From NCBI RefSeq assembly GCF_003590335.1, contig NZ_MIET01000012.1, forward strand, positions 1 to 64,000: DNA of 64,000 nt. Direction: 5' to 3'. Under the pieces are notes generated by a model. The model made no database searches. It was not told the origin of the DNA and saw nothing but the letters and a program-made list of their open reading frames with translations. The DNA is from Pseudoalteromonas sp. MSK9-3. GTDB lineage: Bacteria > Pseudomonadota > Gammaproteobacteria > Enterobacterales > Alteromonadaceae. Shown here in pieces: positions 52,076 through 61,103 of the stretch (position 1 is the stretch's first letter; each line of letters starts with the position of its first letter). Made by a program: the position numbers and the translations under genes.

Positions 52076-52954
52076 ATGACACAACGGATAGTCATCAAAA
52101 CGGCCGTGACTAAAACGGCACCTACCGTTCAAACGGTAAGTTATCAATGGCATTGGCGACGTATTTTTGCGGTGTCGAGTGTTGTGTTGTTATCTGCGGC
52201 AGGTGTTACGTACGGTTTAACAAATGCTGTAAACGCCGATGAAATACAGACCCAAACGCCCGCTAATACGCACAGCGAGATACCCGTTGCAACAGAGCCT
52301 GCGGAGGAAGGTGTGTCACCTGAGGTGCTAACATCACAGCCAAACTTCAACAGGGATGATGAGCCGGTGGCGGGGGCGGTTGAAAGCAAACACAGTGATC
52401 GCACCGTGGCCTCGAATGTATCAGTGCCAGCTTCAGAAGAAGTAATCAACGTTGAACCTGTTCAAGACATAGAAGATTCGCCAGTTGTGGTCAATGAAGA
52501 CGCTGAGCAAGAGGATGTTCAAGATGCGGAGCAGGACATAACCTCAAGTGTGAGTGAAACGGTTTTCTCAGAATCAGCACAAGTCGCTAATGTCGCACTT
52601 GGTGCAAAAATAGATACCAATGTGGTGAGTCGTGCGGTGTTGACGACAGGCATTGAACAGCGCGAGCCAGTTGACGTCTTAAAAGACAATTTGAAGCGTA
52701 CTCAGTTTTCAGAAAAGCTGTATTTTTTTACCGAGATTAAAAACCTACAAGGCAAAATGATTCATCATTTATGGTTTCATCAAGACCAGTTAATGGCTGA
52801 GATCCCTTTGACGGTTGGGGCGGTCAGATATCGCACATATTCGAGCAAAAATATTATGCCAAGCCAGACTGGGCAATGGCGTGTTGAAGTTGTTACTCAG
52901 CAAGGGCAACTATTAGCCCAAAAATCTTTTCGTATTATTCCAGATGCTCAATAA
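52076..52954 (+). CDS. DUF2914 domain membrane protein
   Basis: The 292-residue protein has one membrane helix near residues 28-45 ([21 protein letters not shown]), a long acidic, low-complexity stretch (about 55-190, rich in Glu, Asp, Val and Ser), and a C-terminal DUF2914 domain ([34 protein letters not shown]...). The domain is probably periplasmic. Function unknown. It lies between the esterase and hemC, 16 and 20 bases apart, so it is likely part of the cyaY-hemY transcript. Confidence 0.75.
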   Translation: MTQRIVIKTAVTKTAPTVQTVSYQWHWRRIFAVSSVVLLSAAGVTYGLTNAVNADEIQTQTPANTHSEIPVATEPAEEGVSPEVLTSQPNFNRDDEPVAGAVESKHSDRTVASNVSVPASEEVINVEPVQDIEDSPVVVNEDAEQEDVQDAEQDITSSVSETVFSESAQVANVALGAKIDTNVVSRAVLTTGIEQREPVDVLKDNLKRTQFSEKLYFFTEIKNLQGKMIHHLWFHQDQLMAEIPLTVGAVRYRTYSSKNIMPSQTGQWRVEVVTQQGQLLAQKSFRIIPDAQ

Positions 52955-52974
52955 GAGCAGAGTTAAGGCAAATC

Positions 52975-53913
52975 ATGATTGAACAAACAAATATCCTGCG
53001 TATTGCAACCAGAAAAAGTGCATTGGCTATGTGGCAAGCTGAGTTTGTAAAAGCACGGTTAGAGCATTTTCATCCTAGCTTAACTGTTGAGTTGGTGCCC
53101 ATGTCTACGCAAGGCGATATTATTTTAGATACCCCTTTGGCAAAAATTGGTGGCAAAGGCCTGTTTGTTAAAGAGCTTGAGCAAGCTATGATGGATGGAC
53201 GTGCAGATATTGCCGTGCATTCTATGAAAGATGTTCCGGTTGATTTCCCTGAAGGTTTAGCATTACATACTATTTGTGAGCGTGAAGACCCACGAGATGC
53301 GTTTGTGTCTAATCAATACAAAGCATTAGATGAGCTCCCTCAGGGTGCTGTTGTTGGCACCTCTAGCTTACGCCGCCAGTGTCAAATTCGCGCATTACGT
53401 CCAGACTTACAAATAAAAGATCTCCGCGGTAATGTGAATACTCGTTTAGCGAAACTTGATAACGGTGAGTACGATGCCATTATTTTAGCGGCTGCTGGGT
53501 TATTACGACTGGAAATGCCAGAGCGCATTGCTACCTATATTGAACCTGAAATGTCTTTACCCGCGAATGGCCAAGGTGCTGTTGGCATTGAGTGCCGCAT
53601 CGATGATGTGCGTGTACAAGCGTTACTCGCACCGTTAGAGCACACAACAACTCGTATTCGCGTCAATGCAGAGCGTGCCATGAACCGCCGCCTAGAAGGG
53701 GGGTGTCAGGTTCCTATTGGCGCATATGCAGAGGTTGAGGGCGATACAGTGCATTTACGCGGGTTGGTGGGTGCGGTTGATGGCAGTGAAATTTTGTATG
53801 CCCAATCGAGTGGACCTGTAGAGCAGGCAGAACAAATCGGTATTGCGTTAGCTGAACAATTATTAGCGCAAGGTGCTGATAAGATTTTAGCTGAGGTATA
53901 TAGAGACGCTTAA
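52975..53913 (+). CDS. hemC: Hydroxymethylbilane synthase (porphobilinogen deaminase)
   Basis: The 312-residue enzyme joins four porphobilinogens into hydroxymethylbilane in haem synthesis. Visible motifs are [48 protein letters not shown] and the dipyrromethane-attachment cysteine in [11 protein letters not shown]. Length is standard. One base separates its stop from hemDX, indicating coupled translation. Confidence 0.97.
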   Translation: MIEQTNILRIATRKSALAMWQAEFVKARLEHFHPSLTVELVPMSTQGDIILDTPLAKIGGKGLFVKELEQAMMDGRADIAVHSMKDVPVDFPEGLALHTICEREDPRDAFVSNQYKALDELPQGAVVGTSSLRRQCQIRALRPDLQIKDLRGNVNTRLAKLDNGEYDAIILAAAGLLRLEMPERIATYIEPEMSLPANGQGAVGIECRIDDVRVQALLAPLEHTTTRIRVNAERAMNRRLEGGCQVPIGAYAEVEGDTVHLRGLVGAVDGSEILYAQSSGPVEQAEQIGIALAEQLLAQGADKILAEVYRDA

Positions 53914-53914
53914 T

Positions 53915-55702
53915 ATGGCTATTGCAATTACTCGACCTGAAGGAAAAGGCGAGCAGCTAGCCGAGCTGCTGATAGCTCAACAAATAGATATTGTAAAAAC
54001 ACCCGTCCTTAAGCTGGAAATGTTGCCGGTCAATAACACTCAGTTGTCGCCGATAGATGATGCGGATGTGATCATCTTTATCTCGCAAGATGCTGTGAAA
54101 GGATTAGCTGCACACTTACCCCAATTACCGTCAACCGCAACCTTGGTTGCTGTTGGCGAGCAAACCGCAAAGGCCATCGACACAGTCTATGCGCGTCAGG
54201 CCCAAACGCCCGTGCAGCAAGATTCTGAAGGGGTGTTAGCGCTTCCTCAATTACAATCCATCGCTGATAAACAGGTTGTAATAGTGAAAGGCGAAGGGGG
54301 CCGCACATTATTGGCAAAAACCTTAAAAGCGCGTGGTGCAGTATTAAATCAATGCCTTGTTTATAGGCGAACCCCAGTGTTGGCACAATCAGATGCCTGG
54401 TTAGACCACTGGCGAGAAGCTAAGATTGACGGTATAGTCATAACCAGTAACGCGGCAATCGATGCTATATTTAATACCACCAATAAAGTGTTGTTGGCTT
54501 GGCTGAATCAATGTCATTTTTACTTGGTTAGTCAGCGTAGTGCCGATCATTTGATGCGACAACATCAGGTAGCATCTTCCCATATTACAGTTGCTTCAGG
54601 GCCGAATGATGAGGCCATTTTTAAGTGTATTATGCCTGAACAAACACAGCAAGGTAGCCAAATGAGTGAACAACAGAATCAGCAAAACGAAACACACGCG
54701 GTAGAAGGTAAACCTGTAAAACAGAAAATCAGTAAAGTGGGCGTATTGGCTTTATTGGTTGCTTTAGCTGGTGGTACAGCAACAGCCGGCTTAATTATTC
54801 ATGGTCAGCAGATCAGCGATAAAACCTACCTTGCGCTTGCGCAACTACAACAGCAAAATAGCAAACTTAGTGAACAGTTAAACACCACTCGTGAGCAACT
54901 AGTTCAATTGCAAAGTCAGCAAAAACAAGTTGATATGCAAATTGAGTCTCGCTTAGCAGCACAGACTCAGCAATTTGATACGCAGCTGCAGGCGGCGTTG
55001 AGCTCAGCCCAACAACAAGTCAGTGGTGCACTCAGCAGTGAGGTGCTGTACTTACAAAGGATGGCACAATTTAAGGCCTCAGCAGAACAAGACTTTCAGG
55101 GCAGCATTGCGGTGCTGCAAAGATTGAGTGATGTATTGCAGCATGAGCCAAACACCACTGGCGTATTGAGCGCAATTGCCCAAGATATTGCATTGTTGAA
55201 TGCACAAGCCAAGCCGCACCTGGAATCTAGATATTTACAGTTACATGGTTTACTCGCACAAGTACCTGAGCTTGAGCTGCAAACTTTGCGCTTACCAGAG
55301 CAAACAGCAGCGCCTACGGCACAATTGTCTAGTGATGTTAGTGACTGGCAAGCCAATTTATTGCGCACATGGGAAAATTTGGTAGACGACTTTATAACGA
55401 TTCGCCATCGTGAAGTTGCTGTTATTGACCCGCTGCTTGATAAACAAGAACAGCAATTATTGAAAGCGCAGCTACGAAGTCACTTGTCACAAGCTCAGAG
55501 TGCTTTGATGGACAAGCAAGCCAGTATCTTTTTTAGTGCTTTATCGAGTGCTCAACAAACGTTAACAAGCTATTTTAAAATGGATTCTGCAGCAGTACAG
55601 GCAATGCATGACGAATTAGTACTGATGCAGGGTCAATCATTGGCGTTTAATCAAACTGTTCAGTTACGCTCAGCTAAAGCGGTACAGGGGTGGTTAAAAT
55701 GA
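53915..55702 (+). CDS. hemD: Fused uroporphyrinogen-III synthase HemD / HemX membrane protein
   Basis: The 595-residue protein joins two proteins that E. coli encodes separately. Residues 1-245 are HemD (AIAITRPEGKGEQLAELL; VVIVKGEGGRTLLA; GIVITSNAAIDAI), which closes hydroxymethylbilane to uroporphyrinogen III. From about residue 250 the HemX part begins (MSEQQNQQNET), with a membrane helix (VGVLALLVALAGGTATAGLIIHG, about 273-295) and a long Gln-rich coiled coil and helical periplasmic domain. The frame is continuous, with an internal Met that could also start HemX alone. hemY follows with an ATGA overlap. Confidence 0.93.
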   Translation: MAIAITRPEGKGEQLAELLIAQQIDIVKTPVLKLEMLPVNNTQLSPIDDADVIIFISQDAVKGLAAHLPQLPSTATLVAVGEQTAKAIDTVYARQAQTPVQQDSEGVLALPQLQSIADKQVVIVKGEGGRTLLAKTLKARGAVLNQCLVYRRTPVLAQSDAWLDHWREAKIDGIVITSNAAIDAIFNTTNKVLLAWLNQCHFYLVSQRSADHLMRQHQVASSHITVASGPNDEAIFKCIMPEQTQQGSQMSEQQNQQNETHAVEGKPVKQKISKVGVLALLVALAGGTATAGLIIHGQQISDKTYLALAQLQQQNSKLSEQLNTTREQLVQLQSQQKQVDMQIESRLAAQTQQFDTQLQAALSSAQQQVSGALSSEVLYLQRMAQFKASAEQDFQGSIAVLQRLSDVLQHEPNTTGVLSAIAQDIALLNAQAKPHLESRYLQLHGLLAQVPELELQTLRLPEQTAAPTAQLSSDVSDWQANLLRTWENLVDDFITIRHREVAVIDPLLDKQEQQLLKAQLRSHLSQAQSALMDKQASIFFSALSSAQQTLTSYFKMDSAAVQAMHDELVLMQGQSLAFNQTVQLRSAKAVQGWLK

Positions 55703-56805
55703 TCCGAGTGATATTAATAATTATCGCCATTGCGATTGCCATGGCAGCAGGGCATTTATTAATTGACGAAAAGGGGTATGTGCTCATAGCGTATAACGAT
55801 GTGACCATTGAAGCCACGATAGTTGCAATGGCCATTATGTTTTTCATGCTAACGATTGGCATATGGCTCGTCGTAAAGGCGATTAAATTTTTCTGGCGAC
55901 TTTATCGTAAATCAACGGGGCACTTTGGTCATAAGCGTGCAATGAAAGCCTCTCAGGCTTGGCAACAGGCGTTATGGGCGACTCTTAATGATGATAATGA
56001 GCAAGTACAAGTGGCGTTTAAGAAGCATGATGCACCCAGTCAGTGGCAAGATTATCAATATGCGTTACTGGCGAAGTCTGCCTTACAGCAAGGCGAGCAG
56101 GCAACTGCGGTACAGCACCTAAGCGCCATGTCAGAAGAAGCACAAAGTAAAGTGCCTAAGCTCTGGCTACAGGCTGACAAAGGTGAGCAAGCTTTGGTGT
56201 TACTTGAAACGCCGATGCAGCAGAAAAAACCACAATCAACCGAGATAGCTACCTACCTTGAGGGCCTATTGGTAGAGCAAAAATATGTTGAATTGATAAA
56301 GACATTGAACGACAAACACAAGCAAGTGACTTGGTCAGCAGAGCATTGGCAGCGTTTCTTTGCGCGTTTTTTTATGCAAAACCAACCTGATGGGCAAGCG
56401 TATTATGAGCAGCTACCTAAAGCACTGAAAGTGTATGCGCAGCAGCCTTACTTACAATCAATGGCGGCGAGTGGGCAAATTAAACAGATACAGCCTGCAT
56501 TGCTAAAATGGTTAAAGAAAGGGCTTTATCAAGATGTGTCGGCAGTGATAAGTGCTGCCAATGAAGGTGATTTACAATTAACCCACGCGATACAGGCCCA
56601 GCTGAAAAAACAGCCAGACAATGCGGACTTATTAGCGTGTTTAGCATGTATGGCCCATGTTGATGGGGACTTTGAACTGGCGGCTAAAATTTTTGACAAC
56701 ATAAATAAAAGCAATTGGCATACTGGTTGGACGAGTATGGCGTTACGCAGCTACGAGCAGACCCAACAGTATCAAAAGGCCTATGAATTGGCGATTCTCA
56801 AATAA
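55699..56805 (+). CDS. hemY: HemY family inner membrane TPR protein
   Basis: The 368-residue protein has two N-terminal membrane helices (VILIIIAIAIAMAAGHLLI; AIMFFMLTIGIWLVVKAI) and a C-terminal region of helical repeats of TPR type (about 110-365). HemY of proteobacteria is linked to haem synthesis by operon position; its action is unproven and it is not the Bacillus protoporphyrinogen oxidase of the same name. The start at 55699 overlaps the hemDX stop as ATGA. A strong terminator follows. Confidence 0.9.
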   Translation: MIRVILIIIAIAIAMAAGHLLIDEKGYVLIAYNDVTIEATIVAMAIMFFMLTIGIWLVVKAIKFFWRLYRKSTGHFGHKRAMKASQAWQQALWATLNDDNEQVQVAFKKHDAPSQWQDYQYALLAKSALQQGEQATAVQHLSAMSEEAQSKVPKLWLQADKGEQALVLLETPMQQKKPQSTEIATYLEGLLVEQKYVELIKTLNDKHKQVTWSAEHWQRFFARFFMQNQPDGQAYYEQLPKALKVYAQQPYLQSMAASGQIKQIQPALLKWLKKGLYQDVSAVISAANEGDLQLTHAIQAQLKKQPDNADLLACLACMAHVDGDFELAAKIFDNINKSNWHTGWTSMALRSYEQTQQYQKAYELAILK

Positions 56806-56811
56806 ATACTT

Positions 56812-56843
56812 AAAAAAAGCCAGCGAATACGCTGGCTTTTTTT
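56812..56843 (+). terminator. Intrinsic terminator of the hem operon
   Basis: The stem AGCCAGCG (56818-56825)/CGCTGGCT (56830-56837) has a 4-nt loop, is preceded by A7 and followed by seven T. It is canonical. Confidence 0.88.
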
Positions 56844-56945
56844 ATTTGCATAACGAAGTAGCCGTGCTAAAAATGGACATGTGTCCTTGATCTTTATATT
56901 AGGGCAAGTATGATCCGCAAAATTTTATCTGCAGCCGAGTGAATT

Positions 56946-57944
56946 ATGATCAATAACAACTTACCTTTACTTGATTTACACCGCCATTTAGATGGTAACG
57001 TGAGAGCGACTACGATTTTAGAGCTTGGTCAGCAGTTTAATATGCCATTACCGGCGACGGATATTGAGGGCTTGATCCCACATGTTCGAGTACTCGATAA
57101 CGCCCCCAATCTTATGGCATTTTTATCTAAATTAGATTGGGGTGTCAAAGTACTTGGTGATTACGATGCATGTCGCCGTATTGCCATCGAAAACGTAGAA
57201 GATGCGATTGCACAGAATATGGATTATACTGAACTGCGCTTTAGCCCTTACTATATGGCACAAACACATGATTTACATGCTCAAGGCGTAGTAGAGGCCG
57301 TGGTTGATGGTATTAAATCGGCAACGCACAATACCGATATTAAAGTGAATCTAATTGGTATTATGTCGCGTACCTTCGGTGTTGATAAATGTCAGTATGA
57401 GCTTGATTCATTATTGGCATGCAAAAACGATTTGGTTGCTATCGATCTTGCAGGTGATGAACTGGGTTATCCAGGCGCGCTATTTGTCGATCATTTTAAA
57501 CAAGTTCGAGATGCCTATTTAGGTGCCACAATACACGCGGGTGAAGCCGAAGGTGCAATAAGTATCTGGCAAGCCATTAATGAGCTAGGCGCAACACGCA
57601 TTGGTCATGGTGTTAAAGCCATTGAAGACCCAAAGCTAATGGATTACCTAAGAGACAACCGCATTGGTATTGAGTCATGTTTAACCAGTAATATTCAAAC
57701 CAGTACGGTGGCTGAACTAACTACACACCCACTTAAGCGCTTCTTGGATCATGGTATTTTAGCCTGTATTAATACCGATGATCCTGCAGTTCAAGGTATT
57801 GAACTTGATAATGAGTATGCCGTTGCCGCACCTGAGGCTGGGCTAACGACGCAAGATATGGAACAAGCGCAGCGCAATGCATTAGAAATTGCATTCTTAA
57901 GTGACAGTGATAAAAAAGCATTGTTAGCTAAAAAAGCGAGTTAA
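56946..57944 (+). CDS. add: Adenosine deaminase
   Basis: The 332-residue enzyme deaminates adenosine to inosine for purine salvage. Zinc and catalytic motifs are [16 protein letters not shown] (His-x-His), [24 protein letters not shown] and NTDDPAVQG. Length and motifs match bacterial Add (E. coli 333 aa). It is transcribed alone after the hem terminator. Confidence 0.95.
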   Translation: MINNNLPLLDLHRHLDGNVRATTILELGQQFNMPLPATDIEGLIPHVRVLDNAPNLMAFLSKLDWGVKVLGDYDACRRIAIENVEDAIAQNMDYTELRFSPYYMAQTHDLHAQGVVEAVVDGIKSATHNTDIKVNLIGIMSRTFGVDKCQYELDSLLACKNDLVAIDLAGDELGYPGALFVDHFKQVRDAYLGATIHAGEAEGAISIWQAINELGATRIGHGVKAIEDPKLMDYLRDNRIGIESCLTSNIQTSTVAELTTHPLKRFLDHGILACINTDDPAVQGIELDNEYAVAAPEAGLTTQDMEQAQRNALEIAFLSDSDKKALLAKKAS

Positions 57945-57970
57945 TAGCTAATCCGTCCTCTTTGAGCTGC

Positions 57971-58375
57971 TTAATGTACTGAGCAGCTCAAGTAATCTTG
58001 TTTTAACGCCTCTATGACTTGGCTTCGTGTGACGAGCCCAATTACTTTCTTATTTGATATTACCGGATAAACTTTTGGTTTATTGCCCTGCATCTGCTGT
58101 GCTAAATCGACGATATTCATCGTGTTACTGACAGAAACCACGGTATCGGTCATCAATTCTTTTACTGTTACTTTACCTTCGCAAAAATAGCTACTTTGTA
58201 GTAAAGGTGCCAACATTTGTTGCTCTGAGATAAAGCCAATCACATGTTTATGCTTGTCTAAGACTGGCGCACAAAATAAAGCATGCTGGTGTAGTTCATC
58301 AATCGCTTGTGTGAGCTCGGAATCTGCATAAATTGCAGGAATATGTGTCGTCATGATTTCTTTTACAGTTTTCAT
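57971..58375 (-). CDS. CBS-pair domain protein
   Basis: The 134-residue protein is only a tandem CBS pair: VKEIMTTHIPAIYADSELTQAIDEL and VKELMTDTVVSVSNTMNIVDLAQQM, each followed by PVLDK or PVISN segments (HVIGFISEQQML; KVIGLVTRSQVIEAL). Such stand-alone pairs bind adenine nucleotides, and may regulate a partner, which is not identifiable here. It is convergent with add. Confidence 0.9.
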   Translation of the reverse strand: MKTVKEIMTTHIPAIYADSELTQAIDELHQHALFCAPVLDKHKHVIGFISEQQMLAPLLQSSYFCEGKVTVKELMTDTVVSVSNTMNIVDLAQQMQGNKPKVYPVISNKKVIGLVTRSQVIEALKQDYLSCSVH

Positions 58376-58551
58376 TTTAGTGCTCCTGTGTTGATGAACA
58401 CAGTATGCTCGAGAACTTTTTATTCATAAAACAGGTTAATTAGATTGGTTTGATTAAAAAAATAGAATGAAAGTGTGATAGAACGCCCTGATAGTGGGTG
58501 CTTATGTCTTCGATGTGGCTTGTTTATTAAAAGAAGTGATTTTAAAGATAA

Positions 58552-58576
58552 ACAGCGCCAAGCAGGATGGCGCTGT
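58552..58576. terminator. Hairpin downstream of fre
   Basis: The stem ACAGCGCCA (58552-58560)/TGGCGCTGT (58568-58576) has a 7-nt loop and lies 14 bases past the fre stop. Only a weak T-run follows on the minus strand. Confidence 0.65.
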
Positions 58577-58589
58577 ACAAAGTCATACG

Positions 58590-59303
58590 TTATTTTATAA
58601 AAGCAAACGCATCGGCATACATATGTTCGCGTATTGCACCGTGCTTGATAAAGTCATCACGGACTATACCTATCATGTCAAAACGACCCGCCATGTAGAT
58701 TGAGTAGGGTTCTAAAGAAGCGATATCTTGCATAACTGCTTGGTGTACGTAACCTGTGTGGCCATCCCATGCGTCTTGAGGTGTTTCGACTACTGGAATA
58801 AAGTGGAAGTTTTCTTTACTGGCTGCCCATGCTTCCATTTCAGTTTTTGCATACAAGGCTGATTCTTCTTTCACACCCCAGTAGAATAAAACAGGTTGCT
58901 CACAGCCAACTTCCGCTAAGTGGTCTGCCATTGATTTTACATATGAAAATCCAGTACCACCGGCGAGTAATACAATCGGTTTTTGGCAGTCAATGCGTAG
59001 TTGTGATACACCAAGACCCACTTCCAATTCAACAGGCGCTTTCTGTTCAAATGCGTGTCTTAAGTGATCTAGGGCTTGTGCTGCATAAGAGTCTGCTGCT
59101 GAGGCGCCAATATGTAACTCTAATTCGTTTTGTTGTGAGGGCTTGCTCGCAATTGAAAAAGCCCGCTTGTCTTTTTCTCCTAAAACAAGCTGTAAATAAT
59201 GGCCAGCTTCAAACTCTGCGGCAATGGCAGGCTTAAGCGTCACTTTATAAATAATGTCTGTAAGTGGCGTGATAGCTATCACGTCAGCATTAACTGTTTG
59301 CAT
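58590..59303 (-). CDS. fre: NAD(P)H-flavin reductase (Fre/LuxG type)
   Basis: The 237-residue enzyme reduces free flavins with NAD(P)H. FAD or FMN-binding RAFSIASKPSQ (RxxS) and the nucleotide site LLAGGTGFSYVKSMAD are visible, with YMAGRFDMIG near the end, as in Fre. It is usually located next to ubiD in gammaproteobacteria, as here (104 bases downstream of it), though its role there is unclear. Reduced flavin could also serve the UbiX-UbiD prenylated flavin route; that is inference. Confidence 0.92.
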   Translation of the reverse strand: MQTVNADVIAITPLTDIIYKVTLKPAIAAEFEAGHYLQLVLGEKDKRAFSIASKPSQQNELELHIGASAADSYAAQALDHLRHAFEQKAPVELEVGLGVSQLRIDCQKPIVLLAGGTGFSYVKSMADHLAEVGCEQPVLFYWGVKEESALYAKTEMEAWAASKENFHFIPVVETPQDAWDGHTGYVHQAVMQDIASLEPYSIYMAGRFDMIGIVRDDFIKHGAIREHMYADAFAFIK

Positions 59304-59407
59304 GTGTTACCTTTTCGCACGGTAAGCATGGGCCGTGTTAACATTACCCATGCGTAAATTGTTATTGTATAAACTATAGGCACTTTATCATAGCGCCCTC
59401 GGTTATC

Positions 59408-60883
59408 CTATTGCTTGACTGGTATATCTAGACTGTCCCAAATATCATCAATTTTTTGTTTTACTTGCTCATCCATAACTATAGGCTCGCCCCATTCACG
59501 GTCTGTTTCACCAGCCCATTTATTGGTCGCATCCATACCCATTTTTGAGCCTAAGCCCGATACTGGGGAGGCAAAATCAAGATAATCAATCGGTGTGTTC
59601 TCTATCATGGTGGTATCACGAGCTGGGTCCATACGTGTCGTGATAGCCCAAATAACATCATTCCAATCTCTTGCATTGACATCATCGTCGCACACTATGA
59701 CGAATTTGGTGTACATAAATTGACGTAAAAATGACCATACACCCATCATGACTCTTTTTGCATGTCCCGGGTATTGCTTTTTCATAGTGACAATTGCCAT
59801 ACGATAAGAACAGCCTTCTGGGGGCAAATAAAAATCGACAATTTCTGGGAACTGCTTTTGTAAAATAGGCACAAATACTTCGTTGAGTGCGACCCCTAAA
59901 ATGGCAGGCTCATCAGGTGGGCGGCCAGTATAAGTACTATGGTATATCGGGTTTTCACGGTGGGTGATATGCGTGACGGTCATGACAGGGAAATCATCGA
60001 CTTCATTGTAATACCCAGTGTGGTCACCATAAGGTCCTTCGGGTGCCATTTCACCTTGTTCAATATACCCTTCAAGGATAATTTCGGCGCTTGCAGGTAC
60101 TTGTAAATCGTTCGAAATTGATTTCACAACTTCAGTTTTAGAGCCTCGTAATAAGCCAGCAAATGCATATTCACTCAATGTATCTGGTACAGGGGTTACT
60201 GCACCAAGTATGGTGGCTGGGTCGGCACCGAGTGCCACTGAAACTGGGTACGGCTCGCCAGGGTGCTCTTTACACCACTCTTGATAATCTAAAGCACCAC
60301 CACGGTGAGATAACCAACGCATAATAATTTTATTTTTACCCAGTAGCTGTTGGCGATAAATACCTAAATTTTGACGTTTTTTATAAGGACCTTTGGTCAC
60401 CGTTAAACCCCAAGTGATCAGAGGCGCCGCGTCACCTGGCCAGCAATGCTGGATAGGCAGTTTAGTTAAGTCAACGTCATCACCGCTCAACACGACTTGT
60501 TGGCAAGGTGCTTTACGCACTTCTTTAGCAGGCATGTTTAGGACTTGTTTGAAAACAGGGATCTGCCCTAACGCTTCTTTAATCCCTTTTGGTGGCTCTG
60601 GCTCTTTTAAAAATGCCAATAGCTTACCTACTTCACGCAGCTCACTGACATCAGATTGCCCCATCCCCATGGCAACCCGTTTTGGGGTGCCAAATAAATT
60701 GGCAAGTACTGGAATGTCAAATCCTATTGGGTTTTCAAATAACAGTGCCGGCCCTTCAGCGCGCAAAGTGCGGTCAGCAATTTCGGTCATTTCTAACTTG
60801 GTTGAAATAGGCTGTGTGATACGTACTAATTCACCTTGTTCTTCAAGGCGATTGATAAAATCTCGTAAATCTTTATATTTCAT
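59408..60883 (-). CDS. ubiD: 3-octaprenyl-4-hydroxybenzoate decarboxylase UbiD
   Basis: The 491-residue enzyme decarboxylates polyprenyl-hydroxybenzoate in ubiquinone synthesis using prenylated FMN. The start [42 protein letters not shown], the [13 protein letters not shown] and [21 protein letters not shown] segments match UbiD. Length is close to E. coli's 497. It precedes fre on the same strand and may share its transcript. Confidence 0.96.
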   Translation of the reverse strand: MKYKDLRDFINRLEEQGELVRITQPISTKLEMTEIADRTLRAEGPALLFENPIGFDIPVLANLFGTPKRVAMGMGQSDVSELREVGKLLAFLKEPEPPKGIKEALGQIPVFKQVLNMPAKEVRKAPCQQVVLSGDDVDLTKLPIQHCWPGDAAPLITWGLTVTKGPYKKRQNLGIYRQQLLGKNKIIMRWLSHRGGALDYQEWCKEHPGEPYPVSVALGADPATILGAVTPVPDTLSEYAFAGLLRGSKTEVVKSISNDLQVPASAEIILEGYIEQGEMAPEGPYGDHTGYYNEVDDFPVMTVTHITHRENPIYHSTYTGRPPDEPAILGVALNEVFVPILQKQFPEIVDFYLPPEGCSYRMAIVTMKKQYPGHAKRVMMGVWSFLRQFMYTKFVIVCDDDVNARDWNDVIWAITTRMDPARDTTMIENTPIDYLDFASPVSGLGSKMGMDATNKWAGETDREWGEPIVMDEQVKQKIDDIWDSLDIPVKQ

Positions 60884-61103
60884 TTTGCTATTAGGACACC
60901 TAAAGTTACACGCAGTATATCAAGCCATTTATGAAATGGCAGCTAAAGCTGTTATACGTACCTAATAGCGTTAGGCTCAACTGTGTCGATAATTAATGCT
61001 TTATTTCATATTGTGCAATACTTAAGAATTGGCGTATTTTCATCGAGGTCGCTTTGCACTATAGTCTTTATCTGGGCCTAATTTGTATACGGTGGTGGCT
61101 GGA

